DNA of 64,000 nucleotides. Origin: Actinobacteria bacterium OK074. Its GTDB lineage: Bacteria > Actinomycetota > Actinomycetes > Streptomycetales > Streptomycetaceae. Position numbers and translations under genes: made by a program. Below, in pieces: positions 7,975 through 28,590 of this stretch. Under the pieces are notes generated by a model. It was given only the letters and a program-made list of their open reading frames with translations, was not told the origin of the DNA and did not search any database. How positions within the stretch are numbered: the stretch's first letter is position 1; the number at the start of each line of letters is the position of its first letter. The stretch is from contig LJCV01000209.1 in assembly GCA_001298575.1 (NCBI GenBank), forward strand, positions 17,149 to 81,148, in the 5' to 3' direction.

Positions 7975-9405
7975 TTGCTGCGGTACGCGAGCGCGGAGAC
8001 GGAACTGCCGGGAGACCCCGTGCAACTGGCCGCCCAACTGGCCGAGTCGGGCTTGTTCGACCAGTACGTGGTCTATGAACGCGAAGGCGAGTGGTGGTTC
8101 GCCGGAGGGGCGCTCGGCGAGGTCGTGGTCGGCCGCACCGAGATACGCCACCGGTGGCTCACCGACGAGGGAAGCGCCCCCACCGGGCCGCACCCGCTCG
8201 GCCAGGTGCACGAACGACTGGCCGCGATGGGCGTCGAGGCGTGGCACGCCTACGGCTGGATGGCCTTCGAATTCTCCCACCTGCACACGGACCGGCCCGA
8301 ACGCGCCGGTGACGAGGACCTGTTGCACCTGGTGGTGCCGCACAGCGAGGTACGCCTCGGCGGCGGCCGTGCCGTCGTCCGCAGCGTGGACCAGGGGACG
8401 CTGGACAAACTGCTCGTGCTGCTCGCCGAGCCGCCGGTGCACCGGACGGCACAGCCGCGGCCGATCGAGGTCCGCGACCCCGACACCGACTACCCCGAGC
8501 TGGTGGCCAGGGCCATCGAGGAGATCGGCACCACCGACCTCCAGAAGGTGATCCTGTCCCGGACCGTCCCGGTGCCGTTCCCGGTCGACTTCACCGCCAC
8601 CTACGTGCACGGCCGGTCGCGGAACACCCCCGTCCGCTCCTTCCTGGTCAACCTGGGCGGCAGACGGGTCGTCGGCTTCAGCCCCGAGACCGTCGCCGAG
8701 GTCACCGCCGACGGCGACGCGCTCACCCAGCCGCTGGCCGGCACCCGCGCCCGCGGCTTCGGCGAGGCGGAGGACGAGCGGCTGCGCACCGAACTCCTCG
8801 CCGACCCCAAGGAGATCTCCGAGCACGTGCTCTCCGTCAAACTGGCGGAGGAGGAGATGGCCACGGTGTGCCGTCCCGGCTCGGTCAACGTCCGCGACCT
8901 GATGACCGTCCGGCAGCGCGGCAGCGTGCAGCACCTCGGCTCGACCGTGCACGGCAAGGTCGACGAGGGCCGCACCGCCTGGGACGTCCTGCGGGCCGTC
9001 TTCCCGGCCGTCACCGCCTCCGGCATCCCGAAGGCCCCCGCCTACGACTGCATCACCCGGCTGGAGAAAGAACGCCGCGGGATCTACAGCGGGGCGATCG
9101 TGATGGCGAGCAGCGACGGGGCGCTCGACGCGGCCCTCGTGCTGCGCAGCCTCTTCGAGCAGGACGGGCACGCCTGGCTGCGGGCCGGTGCCGGGATCCT
9201 CTCCGGGTCCACGCCGGAACGGGAGTTGGAGGAGACCTGCGAGAAGCTGCGCAGTGTCGCGCCCTATGTCGTGCCGGCCGAGAGCGGGTTGCTCGCCGAG
9301 GGCGGTCTGTCCGTTGAGGGTGGTCTGTCCGTTGAGAGGGGCCTGTCCGTTGAGGGTGGCCCGGGTTCGTCCGTCGTTTCGTCCATCTCGTCCCAACAGG
9401 GCTGA
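7975..9405 (+). CDS. salicylate synthase (MbtI/Irp9 type)
   Basis: Converts chorismate through isochorismate to salicylate plus pyruvate, giving the aryl cap. It belongs to the chorismate-utilising fold but resembles MbtI rather than EntC: QKVILSR, VPFPVDFTATY, GRSRNTPVRSFLVNLGG, GFSPETV, PLAGTRARG, DPKEISEH, RQRGSVQHLGSTV, FPAVTASGIPKA and ERELEETCEKL follow in order over residues about 180-430. The TTG start at 7975 is preceded by GAGAGGAAAGG. The last about 40 residues are a non-conserved tail with a GGLSVE repeat. Isochorismate synthase would be the alternative, but no functional EntB or EntA accompanies it. It is followed 18 bases later by the exporter gene. Confidence 0.87.
   Translation: MLRYASAETELPGDPVQLAAQLAESGLFDQYVVYEREGEWWFAGGALGEVVVGRTEIRHRWLTDEGSAPTGPHPLGQVHERLAAMGVEAWHAYGWMAFEFSHLHTDRPERAGDEDLLHLVVPHSEVRLGGGRAVVRSVDQGTLDKLLVLLAEPPVHRTAQPRPIEVRDPDTDYPELVARAIEEIGTTDLQKVILSRTVPVPFPVDFTATYVHGRSRNTPVRSFLVNLGGRRVVGFSPETVAEVTADGDALTQPLAGTRARGFGEAEDERLRTELLADPKEISEHVLSVKLAEEEMATVCRPGSVNVRDLMTVRQRGSVQHLGSTVHGKVDEGRTAWDVLRAVFPAVTASGIPKAPAYDCITRLEKERRGIYSGAIVMASSDGALDAALVLRSLFEQDGHAWLRAGAGILSGSTPERELEETCEKLRSVAPYVVPAESGLLAEGGLSVEGGLSVERGLSVEGGPGSSVVSSISSQQG
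9301..9354 (+). repeat. 18-bp tandem repeat, three copies, in the salicylate synthase tail
   Basis: Units at 9301-9318, 9319-9336 and 9337-9354 share the core CTGTCCGTTGAG and encode GGLSVE, GGLSVE, RGLSVE. The repeat lies beyond the conserved catalytic domain and keeps the reading frame. Confidence 0.85.
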
Positions 9406-9423
9406 AGGGCCGGGAGATACGGC

Positions 9424-10890
9424 GTGAAACTCGGAGAAGTCGTCGTCGACGTCACCCCGTTGAAGTCGAGCGTTCCGTTCCGGCGGGTGTTCGCGACGCT
9501 GGCGCTGTCCACGCTCGGCACCCAGCTCACCTCGGTGGCGGCCAGCCTCCAGGTCTACGAGCTGACCGGATCCTCGGTCCAAGTCGGCCTGATGAACCTG
9601 GTGTTGGGCATGTCGCTGCTCGTCGGACTGGTCGCGGGCGGGGTGCTCGCCGACCGGGCCGACCGGCGCCGGGTGGTGCTGATCACCCGGGCCGTGACGG
9701 CGCTGGGCATCGTCGGGCTCGCGGTCAACGCGGCGCTGCCCGACCCGCACGTGTGGTTCGTCTTCGTGGCGGCCGTGTTCGCGGGCGGGGTCAACGGCCT
9801 GGGCGGGCCCGCCATGATGGCGGCCACCCCCGCCCTGGTCGAGCCGGGCCAACTGGCCGCCGCGGGTGCGCTCACCACCCTCACCGCGCAGCTCGGCGGC
9901 ATGGTCGGGCCCTCGATCGCGGGTGTCATCGCGAGCGGCCCCGGCCTCGCCTGGTGCTTCGGTGTCGACGCCGCCATCTACGTCCTGGGGCTGGCGCTGC
10001 TCGCCCCGCTGCCCGAACTGCCCGCGGACGGCGGGCAGGAGAGCCAGCACCCGCTCAAGGCCATGGCCGAGGGGCTCAGGTTCGTCCGCCACAACCAGGT
10101 GGTGGCCGGGCTGCTCCTCATCGACGTGTGCGCCGTGGTCTTCGCCATGCCCTACGCGCTCTTCCCGGAGCTGGGCACCGAGCACTTCGGCGGCGGCCCC
10201 TCCACCGTCGGCCTGCTCTACACCGCGCCCGCGGTCGGCTCCTTCTTCGGCGCCCTGACCAGCGGCTGGACCGGCCGGGTGCACCACACCGGGCGGGCGC
10301 TGATCGGCGCGGTCGCGGTGTGGGGCGTGGCGATGCTCTGCTTCGGGCTGAGCCCCAGCCTGTGGGTGGGCCTCGTCTTCCTGGCGCTGGCCGGGCTCGG
10401 CGACACCGCCTCGGAGATCCTGCGCCGGGCGCTGCTCCAGCACTACACGCCGGACCGGCTCCAGGGCCGGGTCGGCAGCCTGTGGCTCGCCCAGGCCACC
10501 GCGGGTCCCTCCGCGGGCAACCTGGAGGCGGGCCTGGTCGCCAAGGCGCTCGGCTCCTCGGGCGGTGCGGTCGCGGTCGGCGGGGCGGTCTGCCTCGCGG
10601 GTGTGGCGGCGGTCACGCTGGCCATGCCGGAGTTGCGGAGGGCCAGTCTGCGGGGGCCTTCGGCGAGTGAGGCGGCGGGTCCTGCTGAGGCGGCGGGTCC
10701 CTCTGAGGCCGCCGGTGTTTCCGGGGCGGCCGGTCTGTCGGGGGCGGGCGTGCCCGGGGCCGAGCCGGGCGCATCCGGGGCCGAGGCGGGCGCGACCAGG
10801 ACCGAGGCGGGCGCGACCAAGGCCGAGGCGGGCGTGTCCAGGGCCGAGGCGGGCGTACCCAAGGCCGAGACGGCCGACACCGCCGACTGA
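9424..10890 (+). CDS. MFS siderophore exporter (EntS-like)
   Basis: Twelve-helix major facilitator pump of the EntS/enterobactin-export type, expected to export the finished apo-siderophore. It begins VTPLKSSVPFRRVFATLALS and has the MFS motif A in GVLADRADRRRV between helices 2 and 3. GTG start at 9424 after a GGGAGA ribosome site. The conserved part ends near residue 415 (AMPELRRASLRG); the remaining about 70 residues are Ala/Gly/Glu-rich repeats and look cytoplasmic and disordered. Located between salicylate synthase and the NRPS operon, under the iron box at 7937. Assignment to this siderophore is by context. Confidence 0.85.
   Translation: MKLGEVVVDVTPLKSSVPFRRVFATLALSTLGTQLTSVAASLQVYELTGSSVQVGLMNLVLGMSLLVGLVAGGVLADRADRRRVVLITRAVTALGIVGLAVNAALPDPHVWFVFVAAVFAGGVNGLGGPAMMAATPALVEPGQLAAAGALTTLTAQLGGMVGPSIAGVIASGPGLAWCFGVDAAIYVLGLALLAPLPELPADGGQESQHPLKAMAEGLRFVRHNQVVAGLLLIDVCAVVFAMPYALFPELGTEHFGGGPSTVGLLYTAPAVGSFFGALTSGWTGRVHHTGRALIGAVAVWGVAMLCFGLSPSLWVGLVFLALAGLGDTASEILRRALLQHYTPDRLQGRVGSLWLAQATAGPSAGNLEAGLVAKALGSSGGAVAVGGAVCLAGVAAVTLAMPELRRASLRGPSASEAAGPAEAAGPSEAAGVSGAAGLSGAGVPGAEPGASGAEAGATRTEAGATKAEAGVSRAEAGVPKAETADTAD
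10759..10863 (+). repeat. 21-bp tandem repeat, five copies, in the exporter tail
   Basis: Units of about GCCGAGGCGGGCGCGACCAG plus one base occupy 10759-10779, 10780-10800, 10801-10821, 10822-10842 and 10843-10863. They encode heptads of the form A-E-x-G-x-x-x (AEPGASG, AEAGATR, TEAGATK, AEAGVSR, AEAGVPK). Confidence 0.88.
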
Positions 10891-10967
10891 CACACCGTCA
10901 ACAACCTTTCCGCACACCGCCGTCAGAGCCGCACCAAGGGCGCACCGCGCGCCCGCCGGGGAGAGTC

Positions 10968-11777
10968 ATGCCGAGCGCCGAGGTCAACGGGATCCGGCTC
11001 CACTACGAGGACCAGGGGCACGGGGAACCGGTGCTCCTGATCATGGGCCAGGGCGCCGGAGGGCGGGCCTGGCACCTGTACCAGGTGCCGGACCTGGTGG
11101 CCGCCGGCCACCGTGTCGTCACCTTCGACAACCGGGGCATCCCGCCGACCGGCGAGTGCCCCGGCGGGTTCACGGTCGACGACATGGTCGCCGACACCGC
11201 GGGCCTGATCGAGCACCTCGGCCTCGGCCCGTGCCGGGTCGTCGGCACCTCCCTGGGGGCGTACGTCACCCAGGAGTTGATGCTGGCCAGGCCCGAACTC
11301 GTCAGCCAGGGCGTGCTGTTGGCCACCCGTGGCCGGGAGGACGTACTACGTACGGCCGTTGCCGCCGCGGAACGTGAACTGTACGACAGCGGCGTTGCGT
11401 TGCCGCCGTCGTACGCCGCCGCCGTACGGGCGGTGTGGAACCTGTCGCCCGCGACCCTGAACGACGACGAACGGGTGCGGGACTGGCTGGAGTTGTTCGA
11501 GTTCTCGCCGCCGTACAGCGGTCCCGGGGTGCGCGCCCAGATGGACCTCCAGGTCCCCGACGGGCGGCTGGCCGCCTACCGGGCGATCGACGTGCCCTGT
11601 CTGGTGGTCGGGTTCGCGGACGACGCGACCCTGCCGCCGCACCTGGCACGCGAGGTCGCCGGAGCGATCCCGGGGGCCGAGTACCGGGAGCTCAAGGACT
11701 GCGGCCACTACGGCTATCTGGAGCGGCCGGACGAGGTGAACCGGATGCTCCTGGAGTTCTTCCGTGGATTGAATTAG
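10968..11777 (+). CDS. alpha/beta hydrolase of the siderophore cluster
   Basis: Discrete hydrolase of 269 residues. Motifs: oxyanion region LLIMGQGAGG, FDNRGIPPTG, nucleophile elbow GTSLGAY (Ser), acidic residue in VVGFADDATLP and His in LKDCGHYGYLE. ATG start after a GGGGAGAG ribosome site. The NRPS proteins carry no thioesterase domain, so this protein could release the product, edit misloaded carriers (type II thioesterase role) or hydrolyse the ferric siderophore inside the cell; sequence does not choose between these. It is closer to generic peroxidase/esterase-like hydrolases than to classical TEII. Its stop codon lies inside the iron box of the next operon. Confidence 0.75.
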   Translation: MPSAEVNGIRLHYEDQGHGEPVLLIMGQGAGGRAWHLYQVPDLVAAGHRVVTFDNRGIPPTGECPGGFTVDDMVADTAGLIEHLGLGPCRVVGTSLGAYVTQELMLARPELVSQGVLLATRGREDVLRTAVAAAERELYDSGVALPPSYAAAVRAVWNLSPATLNDDERVRDWLELFEFSPPYSGPGVRAQMDLQVPDGRLAAYRAIDVPCLVVGFADDATLPPHLAREVAGAIPGAEYRELKDCGHYGYLERPDEVNRMLLEFFRGLN

Positions 11778-11792
11778 GTTAGGCTTACCTAA
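11774..11792. promoter_or_regulatory. iron box controlling the panD-mbtH-NRPS operon
   Basis: TTAGGTTAGGCTTACCTAA, one base off the symmetric DmdR/IdeR consensus. It overlaps the TAG stop of the hydrolase gene (11775-11777) and lies 23 bases upstream of panD, so the large NRPS operon has its own iron-repressed promoter inside the end of the preceding gene. Confidence 0.9.
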
Positions 11793-11814
11793 GTAACGAC
11801 CTCAAGGGGTAGTG

Positions 11815-12267
11815 GTGCAGCGCACTTTGCTCAGCGGAAAGATCCATCGGGCCACCGTCACCCAGGCCGATCTGCACTATGTCGGATCGCTGACCATCGA
11901 CCAGGACCTCATGGAGGCCGCCGACATCGTCGAGGGCGAGGTCGTCCAGGTGGTCGACATCGACAACGGCTCCCGGCTGACCACGTACGCCATCACCGGC
12001 GAACGCGGCAGCGGCGTGATCGGCGTCAACGGCGCCGCCGCCCACCTGATCGACCCCGGCCACCTGGTGATCATCATGTCCTTCGCCCAGCTCGACGAGG
12101 AGGAGCGGGCCGCGCACCGGCCGCGCGTCGTCCACGTCGACAAGGCCAACCGGATCGTCGCCCTCGGCGCCGACCCGGCCGAGCCGGTGCCCGGCGCACC
12201 GGACCAGTTCTCCGGCGCCTTCGCCCAGGCGGTGCCGCAGCAGTCCAGCGAACAGAAGAGGAACTGA
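11815..12267 (+). CDS. panD: aspartate 1-decarboxylase (cluster copy, beta-alanine supply)
   Basis: Pyruvoyl enzyme that decarboxylates L-aspartate to beta-alanine. The GTG at 11815 is chosen over 11812 because it puts the self-cleavage pair at Gly24-Ser25 (YVGSLTID), as in E. coli PanD. The [22 protein letters not shown] and [12 protein letters not shown] motifs are intact, so processing and catalysis are expected. The last about 30 residues ([12 protein letters not shown] onward) extend beyond the usual length. Placed between an iron box and mbtH in the NRPS operon, it almost certainly feeds a beta-alanine module rather than pantothenate synthesis. Ends 4 bases before mbtH. Confidence 0.93.
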   Translation: MQRTLLSGKIHRATVTQADLHYVGSLTIDQDLMEAADIVEGEVVQVVDIDNGSRLTTYAITGERGSGVIGVNGAAAHLIDPGHLVIIMSFAQLDEEERAAHRPRVVHVDKANRIVALGADPAEPVPGAPDQFSGAFAQAVPQQSSEQKRN

Positions 12268-12271
12268 AGCG

Positions 12272-12490
12272 ATGGCCAACCCGTTCGACGACGAGAACGG
12301 CGTCTTCCGAGTCCTGGTCAACGACGAGGGCCAGTACTCCCTCTGGCCGGACTTCACCCCGGTCCCGGCCGGCTGGCGGAGCGTGCACGGCCCCGATACC
12401 CGCGCCGTCTGCCTGGAGCACATCGAGGCGAACTGGACGGACATGCGCCCGCGCCGCCTCGCCGAGGCCATGCGCGAGGCCGGGTCCTGA
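12272..12490 (+). CDS. MbtH-family NRPS accessory protein
   Basis: Small (72 residues) chaperone-like partner that binds NRPS adenylation domains and supports their folding and activity. It has the family signature: NPFDDENG at the start, [20 protein letters not shown] with the conserved Trp residues, and [10 protein letters not shown] at the end. Its TGA overlaps the ATG of the first NRPS by one base, indicating translational coupling. Confidence 0.96.
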   Translation: MANPFDDENGVFRVLVNDEGQYSLWPDFTPVPAGWRSVHGPDTRAVCLEHIEANWTDMRPRRLAEAMREAGS

Positions 12491-15400
12491 TGGCGGCCCG
12501 CCCCGGCGTGGAGGACGTCCTCCCCCTGTCGCCCATGCAGGAGGGAATGGTCTTCCACGCCCTCTACGACGAGCAGGCCAAGGACGTCTACACCGGCCAG
12601 ATGACCATCCGGCTCGAAGGGCCCCTGGACCACGACCGGTTGCGTACGGCGGCGGCGGCGCTGCTGGCCCGGCACGCCAACCTCCGTGCCGCGTTCCGCA
12701 CTTCGCGCTCGGGCCGCCCGGTCCAGGTGGTCCGCACGGCCGTCGCCACGCCCTGGCGGGTCACCGACCTCACCCAACTCCCGGAAGGGGAACGGGAGTC
12801 GGCGCTGGAGGAACTCCTCGCGGAGGACCGGGAACAGCGCTTCGACCTGGCCCGGCCGCCCCTGCTGCGGCTGCGGCTGGTCGTGCTCGGGGACGGCGAC
12901 CACCGGCTCGTCGTCTCCTCGCACCACCTGCTCTGGGACGGCTGGTCCGCCCCCGTCCTGGTGCGCGAACTCTTCCAGCTGTACGCCTCCGACGGCGACT
13001 TGGCCGTCCTGCCGCCGGTGCGGCCCTACCGCGACTACCTCGCCTGGCTGGCGCGGCAGGACCGTACGGCCGCCGAGACGGCATGGCAGGCTTCCCTGGC
13101 GGGACTTGACGAACCGTCACTCCTCGCCCCGGACGACCGGGAACGCGAGGCCGGGCAGCCCGAGCGGCTCGTCGTGGAGCTGTCCGAGCCGGACACCGCC
13201 GCGCTGACCGCCGCCGCCCGCACCCACGGCGTGACCGTCAGCACGGTCCTCCAGGGCCTGTGGGCCGTCCTGCTCGGCACCCTCACCGGCCGCACGGACG
13301 TCGTTTTCGGCGCCACCGTCTCCGGCCGCGACGCCGAGGTCCCCGGCATCGAATCGATGGTCGGCCTCTTCATCAACACCCTTCCCGTACGCGTGCGGTT
13401 GAGGCCCGCGGAGCCCCTCGCCGACCTGCTCGTCCGGCTCCAGAACGAACAGTCCGCGCTCCTGGACCACCGCCACCTCGGCCTCGCCGACATCCAGCGC
13501 GCCGCCGGGCACAGCGTGCTCTTCGACACCCTGCTCGTCTTCGAGAGCTACCCGATCGACGACGACGGCATCGCCCGCGCCTTCGGTTCCGACGGCCCCC
13601 GCATGACCGGCGTGTCGGTCCTGGACGCCACGCACTACCCGCTGGCCCTCACCGCCCTGCCCGGCGACCGCCTCACCCTGACCCTCAGCCACCGGCCTGA
13701 CGTCCTCGACGGCGCCGCCGTGGCCCGGGTCGCCGCCCAACTCCAGCTGCTCATCCGCGAGTTCGTCGACGGCGGCACGCGGCCGGTGGCCCGCCTCGAC
13801 CTGCTGTCCGAGGGCGAACGCCGAGCCCTGGACGGGCTTGCCGCGGCCACCGCGGCCCCGCTCGCGCACGACACGGTCCGCGCCCTCCTGGAGGAGCAGG
13901 CCGCCCGCACCCCGGACGCGCCCGCCGTGCTCTACGGCGACACCAGCCTCACCTACGCCGAACTCGACGCCCGCGCCGACCGGTTGGCCGCCGCGCTGGT
14001 CGCCCGGGGCGCCGGACCCGAGACCGTGGTCGCCGTGGCCCTGCCGCGCCGCCTCGACCTGGTGACCGCGCTGCTCGCGGTCTTCAAGTCCGGGGCCGCG
14101 ATCCTGACCATCGACCCCGGGTATCCGCGCGAGCGCATCGATCTGATGCTGGGGGATGCGGCGCCGCGGCTGGTGATCTGCGATCCGGAGACGGCTGCTT
14201 CGCTGGGGGTTGCGGCGGGGGTGGCTTGTGCGCCGGACGCCGGTGTGGATCCTGGCTCGGGCGCCGTTTTGGGCGCGGGTTCGGGTGCCGGTGTGGGCTC
14301 GGGCGTCGTTTTGGGTGCGGGTTCGGACGCCGCCGCTGTCGTACGGGAAGGTCGCCCCGACCTCTCCGGTGAGCACCTCGCCTACGTCCAGTTCACCTCC
14401 GGCTCGACCGGGCGCCCCAAGGGCGTGGTCGGCTCCCAGCGGGCGTTGGCCAACCGGCTCGCCTGGGGGCGGGAGTTGACGGGCCGTCAGGCAGTCGGGG
14501 TGCGGCTCGCCAAGAGTCCGCTCAGCTTCATGGACGGGCTCACCGAGATCCTCGGCGCGCTGGTCGTGGGGGACGCCGTGGCGCTCGCGGACGACGAGGC
14601 CGTCGGCGACCCGGTCGCTCTCGCCGCGCTCGCGGACCGCTACCGGGCCACGGTGATGACCGGGGTGCCCAGCCTGTACGCCACCATGGTCGAGTCCGTG
14701 CCGCAGGGCGGCTTCGGTTCGGTGCGCACCTGGATCTCCAGCGGTGAGCCCCTCACCCGCGACCTCGCCGAAGCGGTGGCCCGGCGCTGGCCCGAGGCCC
14801 GCCTGGTCAACCTCTACGGCTGCTCCGAGGCGGCCGGCGACAGCCTGGTGCACGTGTGCGGCGACGGCGACCCCGAGGGTGTCGTGCCCGTGGGGCAGCC
14901 CATCGCCAACACCCTTGCCCGCGTGCTCGACGGCTTCCTGCGCCCCGTACCCGTGGGCGCGACCGGCGAGTTGTACCTCGCGGGGGAGGGGCTCGCCCGC
15001 GGCTACCTCGGCCAACCGGCGCGCACCGCCGAGCGGTTCGTCGCCGACCCGTACGGTCCGCCCGGCAGCCGGCTCTACCGCACCGGCGACCTGGTGCGCC
15101 AACAGGCCGACGGCACCGTCGAGTTCCTCGGCCGGGCCGACGACCAGCTCAAGATCCGCGGCTTCCGGGTCGAGCCCGGCGAGATCGAGGCGGCCACCCG
15201 CGCACTGCCCGGGGTGGCCCGCGCCGCCGTCGTGGCCCGCGAGGACAGCGGTGCGCCGCGCCGCCTGGTCGCCTACGTCACGCCCGAACCGGGCGCCGCC
15301 CCCGAGGCGTTGGGGCTGCGCCGGGCGCTCACCGAGCGGCTGCCCGGCCACCTAGTGCCGTCCGCGGTCGTCGTCCTCGACGCGCTGCCGCTGACCCCCA

Positions 15401-15791
15401 GCGGCAAACTCGACCGACGCGCCCTGCCCGCCCCCGACTTCACCGAGGCGAGCGAGTACGAACCGCCGCGCACCGAACCGGAGAAGGTGCTGTGCGGGCT
15501 GTTCGCCGAGGTGCTCGGCCTCGAACAGGTCGGTGTGCACGGCGACTTCTTCGAACTCGGCGGGGACAGCATCGTCTCGGTCCGGCTGGCCGACCGGGCC
15601 CGCCGGGCGGGGCTGACCGTCTCCCCCCGGGACGTGTTCACCCGGCGCACCCCCGCGGGCCTGGCCGCCGGTGCCGGAACGGACGAGACGGCGGACCCGG
15701 CCGCGGCCGAGGGGTTCACCGCGACCAGCGCACCGCTGGTGTCACTCAGCCAGTCGCAGCTGGCCAACGTCAAGGCGAGGTGGAAGACCCG

Positions 15792-15795
<4 letters not shown>
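12490..15795 (+). CDS. NRPS, one module C-A-T, predicted beta-alanine
   Basis: 1101 residues. C domain about 7-440 with active site HHLLWDG at 145-151; A domain about 458-960 with [12 protein letters not shown] domain with LGGDSIVS near 1023-1030. In the A4 region SFMDGLTEI puts the acidic residue one position late, and the ten-letter code reads MDTTISLGDK. That resembles the beta-alanine type (VDxVISxxDK, as I recall it), and panD is two genes upstream. The C domain opens [16 protein letters not shown], the motif more typical of C domains that accept from D-configured or in-trans donors. The tail [16 protein letters not shown] looks like a docking element. A 42-bp duplication lengthens a loop in the A domain. 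No thioesterase. Confidence 0.93.
14254..14326 (+). repeat. 42-bp direct duplication inside the beta-alanine A domain
   Basis: Two near-identical blocks begin at 14254 and 14296, each reading GGCTCGGGCG(C/T)CGTTTTGGG and onward. They encode a Gly/Ala/Ser/Val-rich loop ([26 protein letters not shown]) just before the FTSGSTG core. The frame is kept, and the loop is absent from typical A domains. Confidence 0.8.
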
Positions 15796-28543
<12,748 letters not shown>

Positions 28544-28590
28544 ACGATGACATCCCCGACACCCGCACACCCCTGCCAGCGGAGGAACCG

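Noticed and set aside
7975..9405. Isochorismate synthase (EntC/DhbC) as the identity of the chorismate enzyme
   Set aside because: Motifs follow MbtI/Irp9 salicylate synthase through the whole catalytic domain, and no intact EntB/EntA accompanies it.
10759..10863. Tandem repeats as mobile-element or attachment-site footprints
   Set aside because: They are in-frame coding repeats confined to protein tails or linkers; I saw no transposase, integrase or target duplications in the window.
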